Shown here: piece after piece, positions 1 to 8,469 of the stretch
How positions within the stretch are numbered: position 1 is the stretch's first letter
How the letters are laid out: every line of letters begins with the position of its first letter
NCBI GenBank assembly: GCA_965249735.1
Contig: CBDFMS010000025.1
Location: forward strand, 620,001-684,000
DNA: 64,000 nt
From: JANQSS01 sp965249735
GTDB taxonomy: Bacteria > Bacteroidota > Bacteroidia > Chitinophagales > Saprospiraceae
Direction of reading: 5' to 3'
Translations under genes and position numbers: made by a program
Notes under the pieces: generated by a model
Databases searched by the model: none
What the model saw: the letters and a program-made list of their open reading frames with translations, nothing else
What the model was told of the DNA's origin: nothing

Positions 1-31
1 AAATAAGCCAGACGGCTATGATTCTGACCAT
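1..31 (-). CDS. Possible 5' end of a leftward gene cut by the window edge
   Basis: Reading leftward from an ATG at 31-29, ten codons stay open to the edge and encode a basic residue followed by hydrophobic residues (MVRIIAVWLI). This resembles the start of a signal peptide or membrane segment. A TATATTTG element on the same strand (63-56) lies about 25 bases upstream, which fits a Bacteroidota -7 box, but I see no well-placed -33 element. This is too short to identify, and the ORF may be chance. Confidence 0.22.
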   Translation of the reverse strand, partial: MVRIIAVWLI

Positions 32-207
32 ATGAAATGTCCGTTCGGGCATTATCAAATATAAGCAGTGTCTTTGATGAGCAGCGACACAAATTAATTT
101 GCTTCACAGCGTTTCATGAATAGCCGCGGAATTGGATTGAGAATTGACAAAGCATTCAAAGTCGACTTCGAATCTTGCCCGCCAGAGATTGGATTAATCG
201 ATCAATC

Positions 208-1440
208 CTACTTTTTTTTCTTCTTCGAACTGAATTCATCTTCCTGCTCGATAAGAGATCGCCAGTCTTGTAAATCATCTTGAGAAAGCAAGACCGTTGT
301 TTCATAATCACCTTTTGTTATATCTGCAATGGCAATGTCACTGCCAACATATTCTTCGATTTCAGCTAATAGATTTTTTTCTTCCTGACTACAAAAACTA
401 AACGCACGACCTTTATTCTTGCCGCGTCCGGTGCGACCTACTCGATGCACATAATTCTCAGCTTGTTCCGGTAAATCGTAATTAATTACAAACTCGACAT
501 TGGGAATATCAATACCCCTGGCACTGACGTCGGTGGCGATTAGCACTTTTTCAGTTCCGGATTTAAAAGATTCCATTACGGCTGTCCGTTCGTCCTGATT
601 TTTATCTCCATGAATCGTTAGAGTAGAAATTCCAACGCGGTTCATAGCTTTAGATACACGTTCCGCTCTCACTTTAGTTCGCACGAAAACGAGTATTTTA
701 TTTTCCGAATTTTCATTTATAAAACGCTCAAGAAAAAAACGTTTATCATCCATTTCAATAAATGCGACTGCATGCTCTACATTTTTAGCCACAGGATTTT
801 TAGGTGATACCTGAATGCGAATTGCTTTTTGACCAATAATTGTATAGGCTAGCTTTTTAATCGTGTTGTTAATCGTAGCGGAGAAAAAGAGGGTTTGTCT
901 GCGTTTGGGCAATTTATTTCGCAAATCATGTATATCGTCTATGAACCCCAGGTCAAGCATGTGATCCGCCTCATCCAGAATTAAGATCTCTACGCGATGT
1001 ACTTGAAAATGGCCTTGGCTGATGAGGTCGAACATCCGACCTGGTGTGGCCACAACAATGTCTACACGCTTTGCTAATGCTGTTATTTGTGGTTGCTGAT
1101 CGACTCCTCCATATATGCCCAGTGTTTTTACCCTGGTGTGTTTTCCTATATCATTGAAAACACCGGAAATCTGTTGCGCAAGTTCATGAGTAGGCACCAA
1201 TACGATACACTTGACTCCGTCCGGGCGCCGACTTGTCTTTTTTCGCTCATGTAACATATCCAATATTGGGATGGCGAAGGCAGCGGTTTTACCCGTACCT
1301 GTTTGAGCCACAGCTAATACATCTTCTTCGCGCAAAATATGTGGAATGCACTTGTACTGGATGTCGGTAGGTCTTTTGAGACCGAGTATATTAAGCCGTT
1401 TAACGATCTCGTCTGCAAGACCATAATCCTCAAATTTCAT
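208..1440 (-). CDS. DEAD-box ATP-dependent RNA helicase (RhlE/DbpA-like)
   Basis: This is a cytoplasmic RNA helicase that unwinds RNA duplexes with ATP, probably in ribosome assembly, mRNA turnover or cold adaptation. From the chosen start the helicase motifs run in order: a Q motif around residues 20-28, AQTGTGKT (Walker A, residues 45-52), PTHELAQQ (motif Ia), ATPGR, DEAD at about 156-159, SAT at about 187-189, then ATDVSARGIDIP and HRVGRTGR in the second RecA domain. Motif Ia has His where Arg is usual. The protein is about 410 residues, a minimal two-domain core with a short lysine-rich tail and no auxiliary RNA-binding domain. The frame extends to a TTG at 1470, but the ATG at 1440 gives MKFEDYGL, the normal family N-terminus, so I prefer it. 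It is divergent from the acyl-CoA dehydrogenase gene. The exact subfamily is uncertain. Confidence 0.93.
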   Translation of the reverse strand: MKFEDYGLADEIVKRLNILGLKRPTDIQYKCIPHILREEDVLAVAQTGTGKTAAFAIPILDMLHERKKTSRRPDGVKCIVLVPTHELAQQISGVFNDIGKHTRVKTLGIYGGVDQQPQITALAKRVDIVVATPGRMFDLISQGHFQVHRVEILILDEADHMLDLGFIDDIHDLRNKLPKRRQTLFFSATINNTIKKLAYTIIGQKAIRIQVSPKNPVAKNVEHAVAFIEMDDKRFFLERFINENSENKILVFVRTKVRAERVSKAMNRVGISTLTIHGDKNQDERTAVMESFKSGTEKVLIATDVSARGIDIPNVEFVINYDLPEQAENYVHRVGRTGRGKNKGRAFSFCSQEEKNLLAEIEEYVGSDIAIADITKGDYETTVLLSQDDLQDWRSLIEQEDEFSSKKKKK

Positions 1441-1489
1441 GTCGCCAAGATAAGGAACCTGGGACTGCAAAAACCTTGCATCGAATCCC

Positions 1490-1497
1490 TACATTTG
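1490..1497 (+). promoter_or_regulatory. Candidate -7 box (TACATTTG) for the acyl-CoA dehydrogenase gene
   Basis: TACATTTG matches the Bacteroidota consensus TAnnTTTG and lies 19 bases before the ATG at 1517, which would give a very short leader. No TTG lies at the usual 17-20 base distance upstream, so the -33 element is missing or weak. Confidence 0.35.
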
Positions 1498-1516
1498 CGC
1501 TTTAAAATATACTGCT

Positions 1517-2701
1517 ATGTCAAATACCACAGATAGATATCAACACCATGATTATTTCCAAATGGATGAGCTCTTATCCGAAGATCACCTTCTTGCGCGT
1601 GATGCCATTCGAGATTGGGTAAAAAAAGAAGTGTCACCCATCATTGAAGAATATTCAGAACGTGCTGAATGCCCCGAGCACCTATTTAAGGGCCTGGCAG
1701 ATATCGGTGCCTTTGGCCCATCATTACCGGAAGAATATGGAGGCGGGGGGCTTGATGAAGTGGCTTATGGAGTGATTATGCAGGAATTGGAGCGTGGAGA
1801 TTCAGGCGTGAGGAGCATGGCATCAGTTCAGGGTAGTTTAGTGATGTATCCGATTTACCGATTTGGAAGCGAAGAGCAACGCAGGAAATATTTGCCTAAG
1901 TTGGCAAGTGGCGAATACATTGGCTGCTTTGGATTGACAGAACCGGACCACGGATCAAATCCAAACGGTATGCTCTCAAACATTAAAGATGACGGAGATG
2001 CCTATATATTGAATGGAGCCAAAATGTGGATTACAAACTCACCCGTTGCCGATATTGCGGTGGTGTGGGCCAAGGACGAAGAAGGACTTATTCGTGGTAT
2101 GGTAGTCGAAAAGGACATGGAAGGATATTCGGCACCTGAAATTCATGGCAAATGGAGTCTCCGGGCTTCGATTACCGGAGAATTGGTCTTCGACAATGTC
2201 CGGGTACCAAAAGAAAATGTTTTCCCTGAAGTAAAAGGATTGAAAGGTCCATTGAGTTGCTTGTCAAAAGCCAGATATGGAATTGCCTGGGGAGCCATCG
2301 GCGCCGCGTTGGACTGCTATGATTCAGCTTTGAGATACTCACAGGAACGTATTCAATTTGATAAGCCTATAGGTCAGTTTCAATTAACTCAAAAGAAATT
2401 GGCTGAGATGATAACAGAGATTACGAAGGCACAATTGTTAACCTGGAGACTTGGTATGCTGGCGAATGAGGGTAGAGCTACTCCAGCTCAAATTTCAATG
2501 GCCAAGCGCAACAATGTAGATATGGCACTAACGATTGCCCGGGAAGCAAGACAAATACACGGCGGTATGGGCATTACGAATGAATATCCGATAATGCGTC
2601 ATCTCATGAACCTCGAAACGGTGATAACATATGAAGGCACCCACGACATCCATTTATTGATTACAGGTATGGATGTGACAGGGCTGAATGCCTTCAAATA
2701 A
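1517..2701 (+). CDS. gcdH: Glutaryl-CoA dehydrogenase (acyl-CoA dehydrogenase family)
   Basis: This is an FAD-dependent enzyme that oxidatively decarboxylates glutaryl-CoA to crotonyl-CoA in lysine and tryptophan breakdown. The 394-residue length is normal for the family. Visible family features are the FAD/substrate loop LTEPDHGSNP, the segment GVRSMASVQGSLVM containing Arg99 (equivalent to the arginine that binds the glutaryl carboxylate), and TYEGTHDIH near the C-terminus with Glu373 as the expected catalytic base. These set glutaryl-CoA dehydrogenase apart from short-chain acyl-CoA dehydrogenases. It stands alone, divergent from the helicase and convergent with the beta-helix gene (61-base gap). 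No electron-transfer flavoprotein gene is nearby. The identification rests on motifs and is strong at family level. Confidence 0.92.
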   Translation: MSNTTDRYQHHDYFQMDELLSEDHLLARDAIRDWVKKEVSPIIEEYSERAECPEHLFKGLADIGAFGPSLPEEYGGGGLDEVAYGVIMQELERGDSGVRSMASVQGSLVMYPIYRFGSEEQRRKYLPKLASGEYIGCFGLTEPDHGSNPNGMLSNIKDDGDAYILNGAKMWITNSPVADIAVVWAKDEEGLIRGMVVEKDMEGYSAPEIHGKWSLRASITGELVFDNVRVPKENVFPEVKGLKGPLSCLSKARYGIAWGAIGAALDCYDSALRYSQERIQFDKPIGQFQLTQKKLAEMITEITKAQLLTWRLGMLANEGRATPAQISMAKRNNVDMALTIAREARQIHGGMGITNEYPIMRHLMNLETVITYEGTHDIHLLITGMDVTGLNAFK

Positions 2702-2762
2702 TTGCGAGATTACCAATAGAATCAGATTTGCCAAACGCGCACGTCTCCTCCTGAAGTATAAA

Positions 2763-4091
2763 TTAAGGCCCAATTGCTGCTCCTCCACTCGTTGCATTGT
2801 TGATTCCCGCTGCAAGACCTCCTGGAAAAATGACATCATACACGTTCAAATTTATTACAGGAAATGGGCCGGCAGCAAAGTATTGGATGTCTATTGTGTT
2901 AAGCACAACAGTATTTTGGAATATAAAGGGAGACACCATCATGGCGTCAATGCCGACGTTGTGATAATTAATCTCATTGTGAGAAATAACCGGATCTCCG
3001 GGGTTCAGCACCATGATGCCAAAATTTCCATTACTATGTATATGATTTCCCTGGATCATAACCCGCTTACTTGCTCCTGCTGACGCACAACGAATTCCTA
3101 TGCTGTCGTTATAGTTGATTTCATTTGATAAAATTGAAGGTTGCGAACTAGCATTAGCATCAATTCCTATTTTATTTCCGTAAATGTCATTAGCAATGAT
3201 CCGCGGTTCAGCTAAATTTTGCAGAACTATACCAGTACCGGGAATTCCGGCACCGTCGATTGTATGGGCAATAACATTATCACTTATGGTAGGCTCCGTT
3301 GGAAATGCATTTCCGATCAATAGAATTGCTGACCAATAGTTTTCAATAAGTTGATTGTTGCTAATGGTCGGCCACGCATTGTCCGTGCAGATAATTCCAC
3401 CATTCAAATTGCTGTCTATTTTGTTGTGTATAATCCATGGATTAGCAGCTTCATTGAACGTAAATCCACCAGTACACCGGATACCATAGCCCAGACTTAG
3501 TCGTATATCATTGTTTTCAATCCATGGTCTGGCTGAAGTGATGGTGCCATCGACAAGAATTCCATCTCCCAGAGAATTGGAAATGAGATTAGATGATATC
3601 TTAGGCGACACGCCGAAACATGAAATTCCATCTGGAATATTGAATCCTTCGATTATCGTATTATCCGTAGCCGTAATCGGCCCATTTATGGTTGTCGAAT
3701 ATTTTCCTGAACCTTGCAGAAGCAGATATTGCTTTGTGACAATACTGGGTTCAGTGTATGTTCCGGGCATAACCCGTACGAGACATGGGTTGAGTGGACT
3801 TGTTGCACCGCAGGAATTGATCGCAGCCTGAATGGTCGTAAAATCACCCCCTGAAACTGCCACAGTCACCACATGCCCATAGTTAACACCCTGATCTGTG
3901 AAACTTTTCCACACAGACCCATCGTAACCTTTGAAGTCTCCGGCACTAAATTGCATCATACCTGCTTTTGTGGTATCTGCACTGGTTTTCGGACCTATTT
4001 TTACTTCGTTTTCAAAGTCACCACTTCCTTGTTGTGCTGAGAGAATACCTAATGATAGCAATACGAATAAGATTGAAATGATCGATTTCAT
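2763..4091 (-). CDS. Secreted right-handed parallel beta-helix protein
   Basis: This is a 442-residue exported protein. It has a signal peptide (MKSIISILFVLLSLGILSAQ, cleavage near residue 19) and a Bacteroidota-type N-terminal region with KGYDGSVWKSF. From about residue 75 comes a pectin-lyase-like fold opening with GGDFTTIQAAINSCG, which resembles NosD and pectinesterase beta-helices. Many short rungs follow, with N-x-I and N-x-I-x-x-N patterns (such as NLISNSLGDGI, NDIRLSLGYGI and NEINYNDSIGI) typical of NosD/PbH1 repeats. No catalytic aspartates of a pectinesterase could be assigned, so a binding or structural role is as likely as polysaccharide processing. No T9SS tail is visible; the end (ATSGGAAIGP) is short and non-canonical. 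It is transcribed toward gcdH. Confidence 0.82.
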   Translation of the reverse strand: MKSIISILFVLLSLGILSAQQGSGDFENEVKIGPKTSADTTKAGMMQFSAGDFKGYDGSVWKSFTDQGVNYGHVVTVAVSGGDFTTIQAAINSCGATSPLNPCLVRVMPGTYTEPSIVTKQYLLLQGSGKYSTTINGPITATDNTIIEGFNIPDGISCFGVSPKISSNLISNSLGDGILVDGTITSARPWIENNDIRLSLGYGIRCTGGFTFNEAANPWIIHNKIDSNLNGGIICTDNAWPTISNNQLIENYWSAILLIGNAFPTEPTISDNVIAHTIDGAGIPGTGIVLQNLAEPRIIANDIYGNKIGIDANASSQPSILSNEINYNDSIGIRCASAGASKRVMIQGNHIHSNGNFGIMVLNPGDPVISHNEINYHNVGIDAMMVSPFIFQNTVVLNTIDIQYFAAGPFPVINLNVYDVIFPGGLAAGINNATSGGAAIGP

Positions 4092-4227
4092 GATGTTATA
4101 TTATTAGTTTTCGAAATAATCCCCGCGAGATGAGAATTTGGTATCCCTCATCCTGCCTTAAATCAACGAACTTCCCTGCCCTTGCCAAACATTCATGAAG
4201 TTCAGCAAGAGCCTAATTTGGCTATTC

Positions 4228-4258
4228 CAAATATACGTTTTTTAGGGCACAAAGTCAA
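4228..4258 (-). promoter_or_regulatory. Candidate promoter for the beta-helix gene
   Basis: On the minus strand, TTG (4258-4256), a 20-base spacer and TATATTTG (4235-4228) match the Bacteroidota -33/-7 pattern. Transcription would start near 4222, giving a leader of about 130 bases before the ATG at 4091. The rest of the 4092-4439 spacer is AT-rich, and I found no clear promoter for the rightward HAD operon in it. Confidence 0.5.
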
Positions 4259-4439
4259 GATGAGGATTTTGATGACTTTTCAAACAATAGCAATGGATAG
4301 AATGAATTAGAAGCATAATTTTCTGTTTATCTTCATCAATGATCGGATATGAAAAACAGAGGTTTTCGAAACGTCAATATCTTGGATATTAATGAACATT
4401 TATAAATTTATTAGAAATCAAAACATAATAAATGTGGAC

Positions 4440-5153
4440 ATGAAGACTGTATTATTGTTGTTCGATATTGACGGAACGATTACGGACACAACAAAAATGG
4501 ATGACACCTGCTTTAAGGAGACAATTTGGGAGCTGTTTAATATTGATCTTGAAAATATCGAATGGAATAAATATCCAAATGTCACAGATTCCGGATTAAG
4601 TGAATCTATATATAAACAGCACACTGGCCGAAGTCTTTCGAAAGGGCAAACACAAAAAATCCGAAAACTCTTTTATCAAAAAATTAAAAGTGAATACAAG
4701 AAGAATCCGAATGGAATTGAAGCTATAGCGGGTGTCAATGATTTTATAGAAAGTATTCGGCAAATGCAGATTCCAATGGCCATTGCTACAGGCGGTTTCA
4801 GAAAAACAGCTGAATTTAAACTGACCGTTTCAAATATTCCTTATACTCCATTTACACTGGCAACCTCGAATGATGCAGAATCGAGAAGGTCGATTATGAA
4901 TATTGCCATTGCCCGGGCACAGTTCGAATATCAACAATTCTTTAAGACGATCGTTTATTTTGGTGATGGCGTTTGGGATGTTCAAACATGCCGTGATATG
5001 GATATCCCAATGATCGGTATTGATTGTAATTTTTCTGGCAAATTAGACAGCACAGGGATTCAATATTTATTCCATGACTATTTGAATGATAAAGAGATTT
5101 TTGATGCCATAAAACAAATTCACAACAATAATGAAAGAAAACCTAATTTTTAG
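4440..5153 (+). CDS. HAD-superfamily hydrolase (phosphoglycolate phosphatase-like)
   Basis: This is a predicted cytoplasmic phosphatase acting on a small phosphorylated metabolite. From the ATG at 4440 the protein starts with the strand MKTVLLLFDIDGTITDTT. It carries the HAD nucleophile motif DxDGT (Asp9 and Asp11), a helical cap, IATGG as the motif II region, and the metal-binding motif FGDGVWDVQ. The size (about 237 residues) suits the PGP/Gph-like subfamily I. The frame stays open to an ATG at 4392, but the extra 16 residues are AT-rich low-complexity sequence and displace the beta-strand from its usual N-terminal place, so I prefer 4440. Its 3' end overlaps the next gene by 23 bases, making it the first gene of a five-gene operon. 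The substrate is unknown. Confidence 0.82.
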   Translation: MKTVLLLFDIDGTITDTTKMDDTCFKETIWELFNIDLENIEWNKYPNVTDSGLSESIYKQHTGRSLSKGQTQKIRKLFYQKIKSEYKKNPNGIEAIAGVNDFIESIRQMQIPMAIATGGFRKTAEFKLTVSNIPYTPFTLATSNDAESRRSIMNIAIARAQFEYQQFFKTIVYFGDGVWDVQTCRDMDIPMIGIDCNFSGKLDSTGIQYLFHDYLNDKEIFDAIKQIHNNNERKPNF

Positions 5154-5598
5154 AAAAGCTGGTGTCGATGATATATTGGATGTCGTGGAGTTGGTTTGGA
5201 AAGATCAATTGCGCCAGGAGGACAGTGTACGCCCACCTAAAAACATAGACTATTATTTCGATTATTTTCATATAATTAACCGTGATGTAAATCAATATTT
5301 ATTAGTTGTCGAAAACGAGGATAAAAATATTATCGCGACGAGCCACTTAACCTTACTTCATTATCTGCCATTTTTGGATAGGCGACTTCAAGTTGAATTC
5401 GTTCGGGTGGATAAAAAATATCACGGCCAGGGTATAGGTCGAAAAATGTTTGAATGGATTGAAGAAAAGGCAAAAGAATGGGAGGTTAGCAGAATTCAAT
5501 TAACTACAGACAAAAGACGAATGAGAGCTCAACAATTTTATCAGTCACTTGGGTATGAACCCTCTCACATAGGAATGAAACTTTATTTTAATAAATAA
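5131..5598 (+). CDS. GNAT-family N-acetyltransferase
   Basis: This 155-residue protein moves an acetyl group from acetyl-CoA to an unknown amine. The acetyl-CoA binding motif A is clear: VEFVRVDKKYHGQGIGRKM (the Q/R-x-x-G-x-G/A pyrophosphate loop is HGQGIG). It is followed by the motif B pattern RAQQFYQSLGYEPSHIGMKL, typical of single-domain GNAT enzymes. The start lies inside the preceding HAD gene (overlap 5131-5153), and the next gene begins 4 bases after the stop, so co-translation is likely. The upstream IIATSHLTLLHYLPF strand pair fits the GNAT core. The substrate cannot be inferred from sequence. Confidence 0.85.
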   Translation: MKENLIFRKAGVDDILDVVELVWKDQLRQEDSVRPPKNIDYYFDYFHIINRDVNQYLLVVENEDKNIIATSHLTLLHYLPFLDRRLQVEFVRVDKKYHGQGIGRKMFEWIEEKAKEWEVSRIQLTTDKRRMRAQQFYQSLGYEPSHIGMKLYFNK

Positions 5599-5602
5599 TT
5601 AA

Positions 5603-6445
5603 ATGAAAATAACAAAATACCATGTTGACGCATTTGCAGACCGGCTTTTTGAAGGAAATCCGGCTGCGGTCTGTTTATTAGAAAAATATGCAGACGATGA
5701 TCTTTTAAAGGCAATTGCTGCTGAGCATAATTTGGCAGAAACGGCATTCGTGGTTAAGCAACAAGATCATTTTTTGATCCGATGGTTTACACCAACTGTA
5801 GAGGTCGATTTGTGCGGACACGCCACCCTGGCAGCTGCATTTGTATTATTCAATCATACATCTTTTGAAGGGGATATAATTCATTTTAAAACTGTGAAAT
5901 CAGGGAGTCTTTATGTAACAAAAAGGGACCAGCACTATGTTATGAATTTTCCATCTGACATTCCCGTTCGGATTGCGGATACACAGCAAATAAATTTTGG
6001 TGTAGGCAATGCCATACTTGAGTTGTACCGCGGTAAATCAAAATATTTGGCAATACTCAATTCGGAAGAAGAACTTCATGATTTGAATCCAAATATGTCA
6101 GTTATCTCCAATCTTGATTTAGAAGGGGTCATATTCACTGCACCGGGCAATGACTACGATTTTGTTTCACGATTTTTCTGCCCTAAAATTGGAATTGATG
6201 AAGATCCTGTTACAGGATCCGCACATACGGTATTAATTCCGTTCTGGTCGGAACGATTAAAAAAGGAAACAATGACCGCCAGGCAAATATCGCACAGGGG
6301 AGGAACAGTCTACTGTACTCTGCTAAATGATCGAGTTGAGATAGCAGGCAATGCCAGGTTGTATTCTATCGGTGAACTATTTCTTGCAGAGGATTTATTA
6401 AATAATCATGAAGAGAAGCAATCGGTGAAGAGGAACATTTTATGA
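5603..6445 (+). CDS. PhzF-family isomerase-like protein
   Basis: This 280-residue protein has the diaminopimelate epimerase fold and belongs to the PhzF family. Family marks are an N-terminal VDAFADRLFEGNPAAVC, NLAETAFV with Glu46 at the position of the catalytic Glu45 of PhzF, the DLCGHATLA loop, and DEDPVTGSAH in the second half, where each half contributes to the active site. True PhzF isomerises a dihydro-hydroxyanthranilate in phenazine synthesis, but no other phz genes are present, so this is probably one of the widespread PhzF-like proteins of unknown substrate. The stop overlaps the next start as ATGA (6442-6445), which indicates translational coupling to the methyltransferase. Confidence 0.88.
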   Translation: MKITKYHVDAFADRLFEGNPAAVCLLEKYADDDLLKAIAAEHNLAETAFVVKQQDHFLIRWFTPTVEVDLCGHATLAAAFVLFNHTSFEGDIIHFKTVKSGSLYVTKRDQHYVMNFPSDIPVRIADTQQINFGVGNAILELYRGKSKYLAILNSEEELHDLNPNMSVISNLDLEGVIFTAPGNDYDFVSRFFCPKIGIDEDPVTGSAHTVLIPFWSERLKKETMTARQISHRGGTVYCTLLNDRVEIAGNARLYSIGELFLAEDLLNNHEEKQSVKRNIL

Positions 6446-7263
6446 AAATTGATCTTACGAAAAACGCCGGTCGGTTTTCAGGGGAGGATTATGTGAATCT
6501 ATACGACCTCTACAGACCCAGTCCTCCTATGGCGCTGATCGATCTTGCCAGGCAATATGCCGGTGGTCAGGTTGATCATGTCATTGATCTTGGTTGCGGA
6601 AGTGGATTGAGTGCGATGGTTTGGAAAAACAAGATCAAAATATTGACGGCCGTTGACCCTGGAAGAGACATGATTTCGGCAGCGAAAAGAAAATTCAAAA
6701 ACGATGATTCATGGATAAGGTTTGTAGAGGCTTATGCGCATGACGTACCATTGGAAAGTCAATGTGCAGATATGATCACATGTTCACAATCATTTCATTG
6801 GATGAATCCAGGACCGACCTTGGATGAAATTAATCGACTGTTGAAACCCAACGGTGTGTTGGTCATCTATGATTGTATGTGGCCTCCTTCGGTCTGCCTG
6901 GCTTGGGAAACCGCATATATACAACTCTTTAAACGGGTCAAACAACTAACAGATACGAGTCCGGATGTGCTCATGCATTTTTGGGACAAAAACAAGCATC
7001 AGGATAATGTAGGTCGCTCAGGTCACTTTAGTATGGTGAAGACAGTTGGATTTCATAAAATTGTGGTTGCAGATGCAAGCTATTTCATTGGATTGGCTGA
7101 GACTCAGGGAGGAGTTGAGGGTTTGCGCAAACTCGGCTTGTCGGATGAAGAAATTGGTTGGCTCGAATTTATTGAAAAAATAGCCGAGACGCCCATGGCT
7201 GAACCTTGCACATTTACACTGCATTACAAATGCATCTTCGCAATTAAAAATAACGGAGAATAA
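6442..7263 (+). CDS. Class I SAM-dependent methyltransferase
   Basis: This is a 273-residue Rossmann-fold methyltransferase. Motif I is VIDLGCGSG (residues 48-55), followed by an acidic strand end (AVDPGRDMI) for SAM ribose binding. The post-motif signature SQSFHWMNP and LKPNGVLVIYD (motif III) place it in the Methyltransf_11 group, close to the trans-aconitate/TMT1-like proteins of eukaryotes and bacteria. It overlaps the PhzF-like gene by 4 bases and precedes the PNPOx-fold gene by 8 bases. The acceptor is unknown. The five operon members together suggest small-molecule modification or detoxification rather than macromolecule methylation; that is inference. Confidence 0.86.
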   Translation: MKIDLTKNAGRFSGEDYVNLYDLYRPSPPMALIDLARQYAGGQVDHVIDLGCGSGLSAMVWKNKIKILTAVDPGRDMISAAKRKFKNDDSWIRFVEAYAHDVPLESQCADMITCSQSFHWMNPGPTLDEINRLLKPNGVLVIYDCMWPPSVCLAWETAYIQLFKRVKQLTDTSPDVLMHFWDKNKHQDNVGRSGHFSMVKTVGFHKIVVADASYFIGLAETQGGVEGLRKLGLSDEEIGWLEFIEKIAETPMAEPCTFTLHYKCIFAIKNNGE

Positions 7264-7271
7264 TAACCAAA

Positions 7272-7940
7272 ATGGACCTTCGATTGATGAAGCAACGAAC
7301 TAAAGCAATGACAAAAAAAACGAAAGTGAAGCGCGTACCAAAACGCGGACAGTATGACAAGCAAACGATCCATGATATTCTTGATGAGTCATTTATTTGT
7401 CATGTGGGGTTTGTTCATGATGGATACCCTGTTGTCATTCCAACGGCGTATGGCCGAAAGGATAACTTTATTTATCTGCACGGATCGACAGCTAGTAGAA
7501 TGATGAAAAATCTCTCACACGGGCTTGAAGTATGTGTGACAGTGACGAAAGTGACAGGATTGGTATTGGCCAAATCGGCGTTTCATCATTCCATGAATTA
7601 TGCATCCGTGGTAGTATTTGGTCGGGCCAGTTTAGTGGAATCTGATGAAGAAAAAATGCTTGGTCTTAAATCATTCACGGACCATGTTCTGCCTGGACGG
7701 TGGGATGAGGCCAGAATTCCCAATAAAAAAGAACTGAAAGGTACAATGGTGCTGAAACTTCCCATTGACGAGGCCTCCGCCAAGATAAGAACAGGACCTC
7801 CCGTAGACGACAAAGCCGATCAACAGTTGCCAATCTGGTCAGGTGTCCTTCCCATTCAGCAAGTTTATGGTCATCCCGAGTGCAGCGAGCCAAATCTGCA
7901 TGATTCAATTCCCTCCTCCATTTTGGGATTGATTTCTTGA
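7272..7940 (+). CDS. Pyridoxamine 5'-phosphate oxidase-fold flavoprotein
   Basis: This 222-residue protein has the split-barrel FMN-binding fold of the Pyridox_ox_2 / nitroimidazole-resistance-like group. Visible marks are RGQYDKQTIHDILDES at the start of the domain, FICHVGFVHDGYPVVIPTAY, then FIYLHGSTASRMMKNL (FMN phosphate region), and a late RTGPPVDDKADQQLPIWSGV, which is strongly conserved in this group. The first 13-25 residues are lysine/arginine-rich and hold three possible starts (codons 1, 6 and 13). It is the last gene of the HAD-GNAT-PhzF-methyltransferase operon. The likely role is a flavin-dependent reductase; the substrate is unknown. Confidence 0.85.
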   Translation: MDLRLMKQRTKAMTKKTKVKRVPKRGQYDKQTIHDILDESFICHVGFVHDGYPVVIPTAYGRKDNFIYLHGSTASRMMKNLSHGLEVCVTVTKVTGLVLAKSAFHHSMNYASVVVFGRASLVESDEEKMLGLKSFTDHVLPGRWDEARIPNKKELKGTMVLKLPIDEASAKIRTGPPVDDKADQQLPIWSGVLPIQQVYGHPECSEPNLHDSIPSSILGLIS

Positions 7941-8177
7941 CCATACCGGGAGTAGAATTGTTCGTTCAAAATCGTAATTATTCGTTGCCATCAAAACACA
8001 TGAATCCATACCATCATTGTGGTATGTCGTCCCCTCTGAAAAGCACAAAAAAAGAGCGATATCAAATGACCGGACGTCAGCCTTATAATCGTTTAGAATC
8101 AATCTAAATTGGAATTTCCAACTCAACCTTCTCAAACAAACCATGCGCTCTTTTAATCAACTTTTTACATATGATAG

Positions 8178-8205
8178 TTTGTATAATATGAATGTTTTAT
8201 ATTTG
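8178..8205 (+). promoter_or_regulatory. Candidate distal promoter of giant 1
   Basis: TTTG (8178-8181), a 16-base spacer and TATATTTG (8198-8205) match the Bacteroidota pattern, though the spacer is slightly short. A transcript from here would carry the hairpin at 8224-8253. Confidence 0.38.
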
Positions 8206-8223
8206 TACCAGCGAATTGAGTTA

Positions 8224-8253
8224 ATGCCGAGATTTGATTCAAAATCTTGGCAT
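8224..8253 (+). repeat. 12-bp inverted repeat (hairpin or operator) in the giant 1 leader
   Basis: The arms ATGCCGAGATTT (8224-8235) and AAATCTTGGCAT (8242-8253) pair along all 12 positions as RNA, with one G-U pair and a 6-base loop. The element lies between two candidate promoters. It could be an operator palindrome, or an attenuator for the distal promoter; no uninterrupted T-run follows. Confidence 0.55.
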
Positions 8254-8258
8254 GATAA

Positions 8259-8288
8259 TTGTTTTATTACGAGATAAATCTATCTTTG
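8259..8288 (+). promoter_or_regulatory. Candidate proximal promoter of giant 1
   Basis: TTG (8259-8261), a 19-base spacer and TATCTTTG (8281-8288) match the Bacteroidota -33/-7 consensus with ideal spacing. The predicted start is about 8294, leaving a leader of about 260 bases. Confidence 0.55.
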
Positions 8289-8411
8289 GTAACGCAACGT
8301 AAATCGTTGAATATCAAATGTATGATATTGTAATATGTAATTAAATGAAAGATTCATAAAGATGAATCTAACGAATTAATAACCAATTTGTAACACTTAG
8401 AGAAAAACTAT

Positions 8412-8469
8412 ATTTCTAACAACTTAGTCGTTCAGGTGATGATCTGGAAGGCATTTTGTTGTTAGAAAT
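8412..8469 (+). repeat. Perfect 12-bp inverted repeat enclosing 34 bases before giant 1
   Basis: ATTTCTAACAAC (8412-8423) and GTTGTTAGAAAT (8458-8469) are exact inverse complements 34 bases apart. The loop contains a weaker internal pairing (TTCAG with CTGGAA). The element ends 84 bases before the start codon and would fold in the leader transcript, so it is a candidate for post-transcriptional control. Confidence 0.5.

Noticed and set aside
2688..3831. Plus-strand ORFs (131 and 106 codons) inside the beta-helix gene
   Set aside because: They lie antisense to a well-supported signal-peptide protein and have no recognisable features.
8007..8026. 7-bp inverted repeat as terminator of the five-gene operon
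   Set aside because: The stem is short and no T-run follows; at most a weak candidate.
7905..8144. 79-codon minus-strand ORF after the PNPOx gene
   Set aside because: It overlaps the PNPOx 3' end, has an unconvincing composition, and no promoter or family match is visible.
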